DNA from: Lewinellaceae bacterium
GTDB lineage: Bacteria; Bacteroidota; Bacteroidia; Chitinophagales; Saprospiraceae
Direction of reading: 5' to 3'
Length of the DNA: 64,000 nucleotides
Assembly (NCBI GenBank): GCA_020636155.1
Contig: JACJYM010000002.1
Location: forward strand, 186,001 to 250,000
This document shows, in pieces, positions 1 through 8,274 of this stretch. Each line of letters starts with the position of its first letter. The stretch's first letter is position 1. Below the pieces are notes generated by a model. It saw nothing but the letters and a program-made list of their open reading frames with translations, was not told where the DNA came from and searched no databases. The position numbers and the translations under genes are program-made.

Positions 1-24
1 TACTGTAATGAAAATTTACAATTA

Positions 25-1692
25 GTGCATTGGATTGATTGGTTAGTATTGGGCTGTACGATAGGGATTATCGTGGCTTATGGCACATGGAAGACTCGCA
101 GCCAAAACAACCTCGATTCTTACATTAAGGGGAACAATGATTTGCCCTGGTGGATGGTCGGATTATCTGTGATGGCGACTCAAGCCAGTGCCATTACTTT
201 CATTTCTACTCCGGGGCAAGCATACCATGATGGAATGGGATTCGTTCAGTTTTATTTTGGATTACCCATAGCTATGGCAATCATAAGCCTGTTTTTCATA
301 CCGATTTATCACAAGTTAAAAGTTTTTACAGCGTATGAATACTTAGAATGTCGGTTTGATAAGAAGACACGGACATTTGCTGCGGTGATTTTTTTAATAC
401 AAAGAGGGATGGGAGCTGGTATTACCATCTATGCTCCGAGTATAATATTGGCAACGATTTTTGGTTGGAATCTCAACATACTCAATGTGGTGATAGGTGT
501 TTTGGTCGTAATATATACAATAAGTGGAGGGACAAAAGCGGTGGCCGTGACCCAAAAATATCAAATGTTAATCATTATGATGGGATTAGTTCTGGCATTT
601 ATCACGATATTGAAAATGCTGCCAGATGGCGTAGGACTCAATGAATCTCTGAAGATCGCCGCTATGGGTGACAAGCTGAATATTCTTGATTTCGATATGG
701 ATATGTCTAAGAGATATACATTTTGGTCAGGAATCACGGGAGGAACATTTTTGGCTTTAGCTTATTTTGGAACGGATCAGAGTCAGGTGCAACGCTATTT
801 AGCAGCCAAATCGGCATCAGAAAGTCAAAAGGGACTTTTATTTAATGGGCTTTTTAAAGTGCCGTTGCAATTTTTCATTCTATTGACGGGAGTGATGGTA
901 TTTGTTTTTTATCAATATCATAAGGCTCCTATATTTTTCAATCAAGCCGTACTTGACCTCATGGAAGAGACGCCTTACAGCGAAGATTTGCATGCTATAG
1001 AATCCGACTATTCGCAGGTGTATGTTGCACGTCAGAAACTTTTAGAGAATCAGAAGGATGTGAATATTTCCACTGAAATGAAAAAGCTTAATCTGCAAGA
1101 AATGTATTTGAGAAATCAAGCCAAGGATTTGATTTCCCAAGCATTGCCTGATGTAGAGACCAATGACAAGGATTATGTGTTTATCAGCTTTATATTGAAA
1201 TATTTTCCTGTTGGGCTCATAGGCTTGCTTATGGCAGTAATTTTAAGTGCGGCTATGTCGAGTACTGCTTCGGAGATTAACTCTTTAGGGACGATTAGCC
1301 TCATGGATTTATACCTGTCACATAGAGAAATGGAGATGCCTGAATCACATAAAATACGACTGGGAAAATGGTTTACTTTTGGGTGGGGAATCGTGGCTAT
1401 CGCATTTGCTTGTGTGGTAAGTCTTGCGGAAAATTTGATTCAACTGGTCAATATCATCGGATCAATTTTCTACGGAACTGTATTGGGATTGTTCTTAATA
1501 GGTTTCTTTATTAAAAAAGTGAAAGCCAAATCGGCATTTATCTCAGGGGTGACTGTTCAGGTGTTGGTAATCTTAATTTTTGTATTGAGCTCAGTTGGAT
1601 ATTTCACTATTGGGTATCTTTGGTTGAATGCAATCGGGTGTTTGGGAGTTATCGCCATGGCTTTGATTCTAGAAACAATTAAGATTAAATAA
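25..1692 (+). CDS. Sodium:solute symporter family (SSS) transporter
   Basis: Multi-pass inner-membrane protein of about 555 residues with some 13 hydrophobic segments, expected to couple sodium entry to uptake of an unidentified solute (LeuT-type fold). Family hallmarks are the GGTKAVAVTQKYQ stretch near residue 167 and SAAMSSTASEINSLG near residue 408, which corresponds to the sodium-site helix of SSS proteins. A hydrophilic insertion lies at about residues 310-385, as is common in Bacteroidota members. The listed start is a GTG; the frame stays open to the left edge of the window with no ATG or TTG, so the true start may be further upstream. The next gene has its own promoter, so this is probably the end of a transcription unit. 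The family call is secure; the substrate cannot be told. Confidence 0.85.
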   Translation: MHWIDWLVLGCTIGIIVAYGTWKTRSQNNLDSYIKGNNDLPWWMVGLSVMATQASAITFISTPGQAYHDGMGFVQFYFGLPIAMAIISLFFIPIYHKLKVFTAYEYLECRFDKKTRTFAAVIFLIQRGMGAGITIYAPSIILATIFGWNLNILNVVIGVLVVIYTISGGTKAVAVTQKYQMLIIMMGLVLAFITILKMLPDGVGLNESLKIAAMGDKLNILDFDMDMSKRYTFWSGITGGTFLALAYFGTDQSQVQRYLAAKSASESQKGLLFNGLFKVPLQFFILLTGVMVFVFYQYHKAPIFFNQAVLDLMEETPYSEDLHAIESDYSQVYVARQKLLENQKDVNISTEMKKLNLQEMYLRNQAKDLISQALPDVETNDKDYVFISFILKYFPVGLIGLLMAVILSAAMSSTASEINSLGTISLMDLYLSHREMEMPESHKIRLGKWFTFGWGIVAIAFACVVSLAENLIQLVNIIGSIFYGTVLGLFLIGFFIKKVKAKSAFISGVTVQVLVILIFVLSSVGYFTIGYLWLNAIGCLGVIAMALILETIKIK

Positions 1693-1710
1693 AAATTAAA
1701 TTAATAAAAG

Positions 1711-1728
1711 TTTCAAAAAATATTGAAA
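1711..1728. promoter_or_regulatory. Inverted repeat TTTCA-N8-TGAAA, candidate GbsR operator 1
   Basis: TTTCAAAAAATATTGAAA is an inverted repeat with 5-bp arms and an 8-bp spacer. It overlaps the -33 element of the promoter of the regulator gene at 1757, so a bound dimer would block transcription. The same arms with the same spacer recur at 2275-2292, just after the regulator gene. Binding by the neighbouring GbsR-type protein is inferred. Confidence 0.5.
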
Positions 1729-1752
1729 ATAATAAAAATTTGATTACTTTTG
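1723..1752 (+). promoter_or_regulatory. Bacteroidota-type promoter of the gbsR-like operon
   Basis: A -33 TTG at 1723-1725 is followed, after exactly 19 bp, by TACTTTTG at 1745-1752, a full match to the Bacteroidota -7 consensus TAnnTTTG. The start codon begins at 1757, only 4 bases after the box, so the transcript should be leaderless or nearly so. Confidence 0.7.
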
Positions 1753-1756
1753 CACC

Positions 1757-2257
1757 ATGAGATTAGAAGAAGCTAAAAAGAGATTCATAGATAGCTGGGG
1801 TGCATTAGCAACTCAGTGGGGTATCAACAAAACCATGGCACAGATACATGCTTTATTGATGATTACACCAGAAGCCTTATCAGTAGAGGATATCATGGAG
1901 GAATTGCATATATCTCGCGGCAATGTCAGCATGAATTTAAGAGAATTGATGAATTGGGGGATAGTGTTTAAGGAGTTCAAATCAGGAGAAAGAAAGGATT
2001 ATTTTAGCAGTGAAAGAGATACGGTAGAAATGGCTAGGAAAATCGCCATTGAGCGAAGTCGAAGAGAAATTAAACCCGTATTGCGGGTGCTAGGAGATGT
2101 GAAGAAAGTGGATGAATCAAGCAATGAAGCCAAGTTTTTTTCTGAGAAGGTAGATGAGCTAGAGGATTTGATCGAGATGGCTGACCAAACAATTGAAAAA
2201 GTGACATCCATGAGTGGAAACTGGTTCACCAAAATAGTGCTAAAGATTATTAAGTAA
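1757..2257 (+). CDS. GbsR/MarR-family transcriptional regulator
   Basis: Small (166 aa) winged-helix DNA-binding protein. Residues about 15-40 match the GbsR-type N-terminus (WGINKTMAQIHALLM). Residues about 40-85 form the wHTH, with the recognition-helix segment ISRGNVSMNLREL followed by the wing GERKDY. The C-terminal half is helical and probably dimerises. Members of this family are usually local repressors, sometimes sensing solutes or membrane state; the ligand here is unknown. The gene sits directly behind a strong promoter and is flanked by two inverted repeats of equal geometry (1711-1728 and 2275-2292), which suggests it represses itself and the membrane genes that follow. The ATG start is well supported by the promoter position. 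Confidence 0.85.
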   Translation: MRLEEAKKRFIDSWGALATQWGINKTMAQIHALLMITPEALSVEDIMEELHISRGNVSMNLRELMNWGIVFKEFKSGERKDYFSSERDTVEMARKIAIERSRREIKPVLRVLGDVKKVDESSNEAKFFSEKVDELEDLIEMADQTIEKVTSMSGNWFTKIVLKIIK

Positions 2258-2274
2258 AAATTTTTAACAATAAA

Positions 2275-2292
2275 TTTCAAAAATATCTGAAA
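2275..2292. promoter_or_regulatory. Inverted repeat TTTCA-N8-TGAAA, candidate GbsR operator 2
   Basis: TTTCAAAAATATCTGAAA, extendable by one A/T pair on each side, lies between the regulator stop codon and the ATG at 2295. The arms and the 8-bp spacing equal those of the repeat at 1711-1728. No TAnnTTTG box is seen here, so it may act by roadblock or on a weak internal promoter. Confidence 0.45.
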
Positions 2293-2294
2293 TT

Positions 2295-2675
2295 ATGAAA
2301 ATAATGGCTATAATTGACGTTGGTTATTTGTTGCTTTTTTTCTTGACCCTGTTCTTGATTTGGATTCTCAATTCCATCGATTATGTAATTTATTTGATTT
2401 GGATTCTATATATTTTATTCATTCCATTTATCCTATTTCAAATCTTTTCGGCTCTTCTGCTTTGGGCAAAAGATGATAATAGTACGTGGTTATTTTATCT
2501 AGTTCCACTTTGCATTTTAATACTATTGATATTTGCGGGTGCATTAAATACTATTATCTTAGAAAACGATATATTTAGTCAATCCTTAATATTAATGTTT
2601 ATTTTATTGGTTATAATCCATCCTATCATCCTATTACGATTAATATTTTTAAAAAGAAAAAATCAGTTACCATGA
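2295..2675 (+). CDS. Hypothetical small membrane protein
   Basis: Protein of 126 residues, nearly all hydrophobic, with about four predicted transmembrane helices and a short basic C-terminus (LKRKNQLP). No family is recognised. It lies 37 bp after the GbsR-type regulator, behind the second putative operator, and its TGA stop overlaps the next ATG (ATGA at 2672-2675), so it is translationally coupled to the following membrane gene. The start could be 2295 or the in-frame ATG at 2304. The context suggests a membrane component controlled by the regulator; its function is unknown. Confidence 0.65.
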   Translation: MKIMAIIDVGYLLLFFLTLFLIWILNSIDYVIYLIWILYILFIPFILFQIFSALLLWAKDDNSTWLFYLVPLCILILLIFAGALNTIILENDIFSQSLILMFILLVIIHPIILLRLIFLKRKNQLP

Positions 2676-3016
2676 ATTTTCAATTTATCGCATACCTCAT
2701 TTATTGTGGGTTCATGTTTCCCATTATCATTTGGATTGGTAACTTTTGTTTTCAAAAAGGAAAAATTTACATTGCTCATTATGCGAAGAAAGACATCCCG
2801 CTGGTGTCACAAATCAATCACTCTTTATTAGTTGCATACTATTGTGTAACACTGGGTTATGTGGTTCTCAGAATGGCTTTTTGGCAATCAATAAATTCTC
2901 CCTCTGAAATGGTTATTTCTTTGGTAGATACTATCGGAGTTCTGCTCTTAATGTTGGGAATTCTTCACGTTATTAACCTCATTTCTATTAAATTATTTTT
3001 CACTAAATATCATTAA
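2672..3016 (+). CDS. Hypothetical membrane protein, tandem paralogue 1
   Basis: Protein of 114 residues with about three transmembrane segments. It starts inside the stop codon of the previous gene (ATGA). It resembles the next protein along its length: both open with a Y-L-[IV]-Y hydrophobic helix, continue with an F-x-[KR]-[SG]-GK-[IM] turn and a short cytoplasmic-looking loop, then a helix containing LG[YF]-x-[VL]-V. This suggests an old tandem duplication. No characterised family is recognised. Co-transcription with the GbsR-type regulator is likely, since the genes are separated by overlaps or a few bases only. Confidence 0.65.
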   Translation: MNFQFIAYLIYCGFMFPIIIWIGNFCFQKGKIYIAHYAKKDIPLVSQINHSLLVAYYCVTLGYVVLRMAFWQSINSPSEMVISLVDTIGVLLLMLGILHVINLISIKLFFTKYH

Positions 3017-3019
3017 ATT

Positions 3020-3418
3020 ATGGAATCAAATATGTATATTTTGAAGGCGTATCTTGTTTATTTACCCCTCATTATTGGTCTCACATTTTACGTAAGTAAA
3101 ACTCTCTTTAGAAGTGGCAAAATGTTTATGCTTGACATATTTAAGGGCAAGGAAGATATTGCCAATGCCACTAATAATTTATTTGAACTGGGGTTTTACT
3201 TACTGAATCTAGGTTTTGGATTGGTTATTCTTAAAATATCGCATTATGGTATGAATAGCTACCAAAATGTATTAGAAGTACTGAGTCTCAAAATCGGTGG
3301 ATTTAGTATCTACTTGGGCATTATGTTGTTTTTTAACCTATTGCTCTTTTTCAGAGGTCGGAGAAAATCTAAAGCAACTCAAGGGGCTATCACAGAGGAA
3401 AGCGTGCAATTATCCTAG
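3020..3418 (+). CDS. Hypothetical membrane protein, tandem paralogue 2
   Basis: Protein of 132 residues with about three to four transmembrane helices, ending in a polar, basic-then-acidic tail (FRGRRKSKATQ followed by an EES-containing end). It is the paralogue of the gene ending 3 bp upstream, sharing the order helix, RSGKMF turn, loop and NLGFGLVILK helix. The start is the ATG at 3020 (an alternative is ATG 3032). It closes the regulator operon and converges with the minus-strand glycosyltransferase at 3544. Two related subunits side by side could form a hetero-oligomer; this is inference. Confidence 0.65.
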   Translation: MESNMYILKAYLVYLPLIIGLTFYVSKTLFRSGKMFMLDIFKGKEDIANATNNLFELGFYLLNLGFGLVILKISHYGMNSYQNVLEVLSLKIGGFSIYLGIMLFFNLLLFFRGRRKSKATQGAITEESVQLS

Positions 3419-3543
3419 AGGTATAATCCTTTTTCTTAAATACCTTAATCCTTAGTATTTACTGCTGCATTGGATGTCGTGATTTTATTAGGATTTTAAA
3501 TCAGGGAAGGAAGAAAATCTGTTAATTCAGAATACTTACTTCC

Positions 3544-4707
3544 CTATTTTTCAATATTTTCAAATACTTCGCTTAATATTTTTGTACATTTTTCCCAAGA
3601 AAATCGAGTTTGTACCATATTTAGAGCATTTTGAGCTAAGTTGTTTTGCGGATACTCTAATAAATGCACTATTTTTTCAAAAAAGATGTCTGCACTATTA
3701 GCTATTAAAATCTCGGTATTTGGGTATGCTTCGATGCCTTTGTTTACATTTTCGGTCGTAATGACGGGAATGCCGCATGCCATCGATTCTAGTATTTTGT
3801 TTTGCAAGCCGGTACCTTGAAAGATGGGTGCAACAAAAATTTTCGATTTCCAATATGCTTCACGAATATCATCCATCCAACCTGAAATAACAACATTTTC
3901 AGACTTTAATTTTAGTACTCGCTTATGCGGTGCAGCACCGGCTATGAGCAGTTTGACATGGATGTTTTTTGATAGAAATAAAGGGAGTATTTCTGTGGCG
4001 AGATACTCAGCAGCCTCGATATTGGGCAAATAACTCATGTTACCCACAAAGCATAAATCATATTCTTTACTTGTGGTTTCGTTAGGCATGAAATAGTTGA
4101 GGTCTATCCCATTTGGGACGATTACACAATCATTCTTTGGCAAAGAAAGTTGCCGGGCATCCTCCTGAGTTATCACCGTATGAGCGACGAAATCCTTGTA
4201 AACCTTCTTTTCATACCTTTTCATCAATTTGGATTCGATTTTGTACAACACACTTGAGGGAAACTTCTCTATTTTGCCTCTTTTTTCCATACTTACACCA
4301 AATGCATCCATATAATCTAGCACTTTAGGAAAAGACATCCCACCACTGTACAAACTTGACCTTACCAGTTGAAAATAAACGACATCCGGTCGTAACTTTT
4401 TGACATCCTCTCTGAAGCTTTTATGAATAGATGAACTGTAAAAGATGCTGCATTGCATCGGCCAAAATTTGAATATGCCTATGATGGCATTAAAATACTT
4501 CCATGATTTTCCTAGATGGTAATACTTAAGTGACGAGGTGAATTGACTCAATTCAGAGATTTCTTCTTGTGTCGGTATAGTTTCACACAATGCAAAAAGA
4601 TGTATTTCATGCCATTTGCTTAGTTCGGCTATTTGATGATAGAGCCGGAGTTTGTCACCTTTTTCTAATGGGTAAGGAAATCGTGTGGCGAATACCGCTA
4701 TCTTCAC
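3544..4707 (-). CDS. Glycosyltransferase family 4 (GT-B fold)
   Basis: Protein of 387 residues that transfers a sugar from an activated donor, probably onto a surface glycan or lipid precursor at the cytoplasmic face of the inner membrane. The N-terminus (ATRFPYPLEKGDKLRLYHQ) is typical of the GT4 subgroup that includes sugar transferases of the Stp1/exosortase-associated type. The C-terminal Rossmann domain has FVGNMSYLPN and the donor-binding segment GTGLQNKILESMACGIPV. The start is GTG at 4707; its G is also the last base of the hbd TAG stop (TAGTG), so the two genes are coupled. Nothing nearby identifies the acceptor, and the link with hbd is unexplained. Confidence 0.8.
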   Translation of the reverse strand: MKIAVFATRFPYPLEKGDKLRLYHQIAELSKWHEIHLFALCETIPTQEEISELSQFTSSLKYYHLGKSWKYFNAIIGIFKFWPMQCSIFYSSSIHKSFREDVKKLRPDVVYFQLVRSSLYSGGMSFPKVLDYMDAFGVSMEKRGKIEKFPSSVLYKIESKLMKRYEKKVYKDFVAHTVITQEDARQLSLPKNDCVIVPNGIDLNYFMPNETTSKEYDLCFVGNMSYLPNIEAAEYLATEILPLFLSKNIHVKLLIAGAAPHKRVLKLKSENVVISGWMDDIREAYWKSKIFVAPIFQGTGLQNKILESMACGIPVITTENVNKGIEAYPNTEILIANSADIFFEKIVHLLEYPQNNLAQNALNMVQTRFSWEKCTKILSEVFENIEK

Positions 4708-5591
4708 TAGGAAAATTGCTTAGATACCGGAAAATTTTTGCCTTCTACATTGTAATTATAAAAACCTTCCTTAGTCTTTCTCCCCAGTTTTCCAGCGTTG
4801 ACCATTTTGACCAGTAATGGGCATGGAGCATATTTAGGATTTCCAAAACCATCATGTAAAACTTGCATGATGGCAAGGCATACGTCTAGCCCTATAAAAT
4901 CGGCAAGTGCCAATGGACCCATAGGATGAGCCATTCCAAGCATCATCACCGTGTCTATCTCTTTAACGCCTGCGACACCTTCATACAAGGAATAAATAGA
5001 CTCATTAATCATAGGCATTAGAATACGATTGGCAACAAATCCAGGATAGTCATTCACCTCTACAGGTATTTTTCCAATGTCTTTTGAAAGTTGCATGATT
5101 TGACTACATACTTCATCTGTAGTACTATAACCTCTGATGACTTCTACCAATTTCATGATGGGTACAGGGTTCATAAAATGCATCCCGATGACTTGTTCTG
5201 GTCGCGAAGTAGCCCCAGCGATTTGAGTAATTGATATGGAACTCGTATTGGTGGCAAGGATGGCAGCCGGTGGTGCATATCGATCCATGGACTGAAATAA
5301 TTCTAATTTTAATTCCAGATTTTCCGTTGCAGCCTCGATTACTAGGTCAGCCTGTGCCACAGATGGGGCAATGTCTGTATGTGTATTGATATTGGAAAGT
5401 GCCGAGGTTTTTGTGTTTTCATCGATGGTGCCTTTCGATACCATTCTGTCAAGGTTTTTAGTAATGGTGGACATTGCCCTTAATAGAGCTTGTTGACTAA
5501 TATCACATAATTCTACCTGATGTCCGTATTGAGCAAAAACTTGTGCAATACCGTTACCCATTGTGCCAGACCCTATTACAGTAATTCTCAT
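4707..5591 (-). CDS. hbd: 3-hydroxybutyryl-CoA dehydrogenase
   Basis: NAD(P)-dependent cytoplasmic enzyme of 294 residues interconverting acetoacetyl-CoA and 3-hydroxybutyryl-CoA (short-chain 3-hydroxyacyl-CoA dehydrogenase). The N-terminal Rossmann motif GSGTMGNGIAQ is at residues 7-17. The catalytic His/Glu pair lies within GMHFMNPVPIMKLVE near residues 138-150. Substrate-site NTSS and the C-terminal helical domain opening with PGFVANRIL are present, and the C-terminal GRKTKEGFYNYN is typical. Length is normal for the monofunctional enzyme. It is the first gene of a two-gene operon with the glycosyltransferase, behind a candidate promoter at 5616-5643. The paralogous hydroxyacyl-CoA dehydrogenase PaaH is hard to exclude by sequence alone. 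Confidence 0.85.
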   Translation of the reverse strand: MRITVIGSGTMGNGIAQVFAQYGHQVELCDISQQALLRAMSTITKNLDRMVSKGTIDENTKTSALSNINTHTDIAPSVAQADLVIEAATENLELKLELFQSMDRYAPPAAILATNTSSISITQIAGATSRPEQVIGMHFMNPVPIMKLVEVIRGYSTTDEVCSQIMQLSKDIGKIPVEVNDYPGFVANRILMPMINESIYSLYEGVAGVKEIDTVMMLGMAHPMGPLALADFIGLDVCLAIMQVLHDGFGNPKYAPCPLLVKMVNAGKLGRKTKEGFYNYNVEGKNFPVSKQFS

Positions 5592-5615
5592 TTTATCTCA
5601 CATTATTATTTGGCT

Positions 5616-5643
5616 CAAATTTAGAAAAATAATACCATTGCAA
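5616..5643 (-). promoter_or_regulatory. Candidate promoter of hbd
   Basis: On the minus strand TAAATTTG (5623-5616) matches the -7 consensus TAnnTTTG. A TTG (5643-5641) lies 17 bp upstream, slightly closer than the usual 19. The hbd ATG follows 24 bp after the -7 box. Confidence 0.4.
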
Positions 5644-5768
5644 GAGGAAGCTTTACAGAATAGATTTTTAAAAACTTATATTATCCACTAAAATTAGACA
5701 TTGAATAAAGCTTGCCACTGATATTTTATTTATTATTGTACCTGCTCATTAATAATTAGTGTTTTTCA

Positions 5769-6566
5769 ATGTTAAAAAATTCATTACTGTGGAGATTTCA
5801 GTTGGCAAATAGCGTGAAGGAGCATTATTTGTTCGGCTCGATGCATGTAAGAACCAATAGTGCTATCAATCTTGCTGAGAATCTCAGTGATTACATTTCT
5901 AAATGCAATTTATATGCAGCCGAGACGGATCTTGATGAATTGAATAGTGGTTTGGTACTTCAAAAATTTGAATTGCCTCAAGGTACTAATTTAATTGAAT
6001 TAATAGGTGAAAAGAAATTCCAAAAATGTCGAAAAATTGTGTACAAGTCGTTCGATTTGGATATAAAACAGTTCACCAATTATTCCCCGTTATTCACCAC
6101 GAATCTAATTACAGCATCAATAATTAATCAAGACCATCAAGTGACCATGGATGATTATTTGTGGAAATTGGCTCTCTCACTTGGCTTGGAGCGATGTGGA
6201 GTAGAATCGGTCGAAGATCAAATCAAAACCTTTGAAAAGATTGAGATAGATATCCAAGTAAAACAATTGTTAGATGTATGCAAAAATGTCAATAAGTACA
6301 GAAAAATGCTTGAAGCTCTACAGACGGATTATGGCAATCAGCAGTTAACCAAATTGTATAAAAGATCTAAAAATTCCATGGGTTCATTGAGGAAACCATT
6401 AATATTTGACAGAAATGAAAAAATGACCGAACGCATATTGAATTTGGCGGGCGACAATACATTGTTCGTTGTTGTTGGGGCAGCACACCTTCCCGGCGGC
6501 AAAGGCATTATAAGAGGATTGAAAAAGAATGGAGTAAAAATTGAGCCTGTTTATTTTAATAGCTAA
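5769..6566 (+). CDS. TraB/GumN family protein
   Basis: Protein of 265 residues related to TraB/GumN/Tiki proteins, a fold with metalloprotease-like relatives. Visible family signatures are LWRFQ followed by YLFGSMHV near residues 8-28 (first histidine motif), AAETDLDE, the central GLERCGVESVEDQIKTF with conserved acidic residues, and the C-terminal VVVGAAHLPGGKGIIRGLKKNG with the second histidine. Many Bacteroidota members carry a signal peptide and are around 290 aa; this one starts directly with the domain and looks cytoplasmic. It is the first gene of a tight plus-strand operon (11 bp to the next). Activity is unproven for most bacterial members. Confidence 0.8.
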   Translation: MLKNSLLWRFQLANSVKEHYLFGSMHVRTNSAINLAENLSDYISKCNLYAAETDLDELNSGLVLQKFELPQGTNLIELIGEKKFQKCRKIVYKSFDLDIKQFTNYSPLFTTNLITASIINQDHQVTMDDYLWKLALSLGLERCGVESVEDQIKTFEKIEIDIQVKQLLDVCKNVNKYRKMLEALQTDYGNQQLTKLYKRSKNSMGSLRKPLIFDRNEKMTERILNLAGDNTLFVVVGAAHLPGGKGIIRGLKKNGVKIEPVYFNS

Positions 6567-6577
6567 AACACCTAGTA

Positions 6578-7558
6578 TTGAAAAATTCCAAAATAAAAGG
6601 TATCGCACTTGATGAATCTTTAAAAAGACTGGTTTGGCACGAATTCAAACCTAAATGCGGAGAAAATACTGCTTTAGTGCCAATTAAATACTCTGCACTA
6701 AATCATCGGGATGTATGGATATCAAAAGGAAAATATCCGGGGATAAAACCTTTCATTACTCTCGGAAGCGATGGATTAGTGGAGCAAGAGGGACATAGGA
6801 AAGTGATAAATCCAGGACTCCATTGGGGTAATAATGAGAACTTTCAATCTTCAAGATTTGAAGTATTGGGAATGCCTTCACATGGTACCTTTGCGGAGGC
6901 CATCGAAATAGAACAATCGAAGTTGCATGATACACCACGTCATTTAAGTGACGAAGAAGCCGCAGCATTGCCACTCGCCGGAGTAACGGCTTATCGATGT
7001 TTGCTTAAACGGTGTCAATTGAAACCAAAAGAAAAAGTGCTAATAACCGGAATCGGTGGGGGAGTAGCCTCCATGGCCTTGCAATATGCAATTGCAATGG
7101 ATGCAGATGTCATAGTGACCTCAGGCAGTCTGGAGAAAATCGATATGGCTCTAAAATTAGGAGCCAAGGCGGGCTACAATTACAGAGAAGAGGACTGGCA
7201 CAACGCATTGATTTCTGATTTTGGTGGGGTGGACGTGGTGATAGACAGCGCTGGAGGAGAGGGATTTGCCAACCTCGTGTCCATAGTGAATCCTGGTGGA
7301 AGAATAGGTTTTTATGGTGGAGGATTGGGAAATTGGACATTTGTCAATCCTCAAAAACTGTTTTGGCGTCAGATTAGTATTTTGGGAAGTACTATGGGGT
7401 CTGATCAAGATTTTCGTGAGATGTTGGATTTTGTATCATTACACAATATTAGACCCGTTGTTGATCAAGTATTTAATATTTCGGATTATGACGAAGCATT
7501 TCGATATATGAGTTCTGCTGCGCAATTTGGAAAAATCGTATTCAATAATCTAGGTTAG
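6578..7558 (+). CDS. MDR-family (zinc-less) alcohol dehydrogenase/quinone reductase
   Basis: Medium-chain dehydrogenase/reductase of 326 residues. The N-terminal GroES-like domain carries LNHRDVWISKGKYPG, and the nucleotide-binding Rossmann domain has VLITGIGGGVASMALQ near residues 152-168, followed by VVIDSAGG. The structural-zinc cysteine cluster is absent, which points to the NADPH-dependent reductase branch rather than zinc alcohol dehydrogenases. The start is TTG at 6578; no in-frame ATG exists before the conserved core, so a TTG start is needed. It lies 11 bp after the TraB-like gene and 6 bp before the phosphoesterase. The substrate is unknown. Confidence 0.8.
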   Translation: MKNSKIKGIALDESLKRLVWHEFKPKCGENTALVPIKYSALNHRDVWISKGKYPGIKPFITLGSDGLVEQEGHRKVINPGLHWGNNENFQSSRFEVLGMPSHGTFAEAIEIEQSKLHDTPRHLSDEEAAALPLAGVTAYRCLLKRCQLKPKEKVLITGIGGGVASMALQYAIAMDADVIVTSGSLEKIDMALKLGAKAGYNYREEDWHNALISDFGGVDVVIDSAGGEGFANLVSIVNPGGRIGFYGGGLGNWTFVNPQKLFWRQISILGSTMGSDQDFREMLDFVSLHNIRPVVDQVFNISDYDEAFRYMSSAAQFGKIVFNNLG

Positions 7559-7564
7559 AAGGCA

Positions 7565-8068
7565 TTGAAGGAAATTGCACTTATCTCTGACAATCATTCC
7601 TACTTTGGTGACGATATCAAAGATGCTGTAGCTGGATGTGATGAAGTATGGCATGCAGGGGATGTCGGTGATATAAAGAGTATTGAATATTTCTTGAATA
7701 ATTTCGAATGTCGAGGAGTCTATGGTAACATTGACGATAGATTGGTTCGAGATATCTTTCCGGAGACCTTATTTTTTGAATGCGAGGGGCTACACATCTA
7801 TATGAAACATATTGGCGGATACCCGGGTCGATACAATACAAAAGCATTACAGGATATTAAGTCATTTAGTCCAGATTTATTTATTTCTGGACATTCCCAT
7901 ATATTGAAAGTAATGCGAGATGAAAAATTAGATTTAATACACCTTAATCCCGGTTCTTATGGTCTTCACGGGTTTCATCAAGTTCGTACGATCTTAAAAT
8001 TTTCTGTTGATCAGGGGAAAATTAAAAATGTACGGATTGTGGAATTGGGCTTGAGGGGGAAGCAATAA
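7565..8068 (+). CDS. Metallophosphoesterase, YfcE/MJ0936 type
   Basis: Calcineurin-like phosphodiesterase/phosphatase of 167 residues. Metal-binding motifs appear in order: SDNHS near residue 8 (D-x-H), HAGDVGD near residue 31, YGNIDDR near residue 54, KHIGGYPG, ISGHSH near residue 115 (GHxH) and LNPGSYG. The length and motif order match the small YfcE/MJ0936 group, which cleaves phosphodiesters or phosphomonoesters with Mn or other divalent metals. The start is TTG at 7565, immediately before the first strand of the fold; the preceding gene also uses TTG. It is the last gene of the three-gene operon. The physiological substrate is unknown. Confidence 0.85.
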   Translation: MKEIALISDNHSYFGDDIKDAVAGCDEVWHAGDVGDIKSIEYFLNNFECRGVYGNIDDRLVRDIFPETLFFECEGLHIYMKHIGGYPGRYNTKALQDIKSFSPDLFISGHSHILKVMRDEKLDLIHLNPGSYGLHGFHQVRTILKFSVDQGKIKNVRIVELGLRGKQ

Positions 8069-8187
8069 TTGATTTTTTAAAGATATTGCCAAGCTAAATT
8101 TTGTCCAAATAGGCAGCGAAAAGCATTAAAAAAATGTTAAGGAAATATTGATGATGTTAAAATAATATTATCGATTTTAAATTTTTG

Positions 8188-8220
8188 TTTTGGATTTTTA
8201 ATCATGGTACATTAACTTTG
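8188..8220 (+). promoter_or_regulatory. Promoter of the SusC/SusD operon
   Basis: TTTTG at 8188-8192 is followed 20 bp later by TAACTTTG at 8213-8220, a match to the Bacteroidota -33/-7 promoter. It leaves an untranslated leader of about 45-50 bases before the susC-like ATG at 8275. Confidence 0.65.
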
Positions 8221-8274
8221 AGTTAAATATTCAATAATATTAGTTTACAATTTAATTAATAAACCAAATTTATT

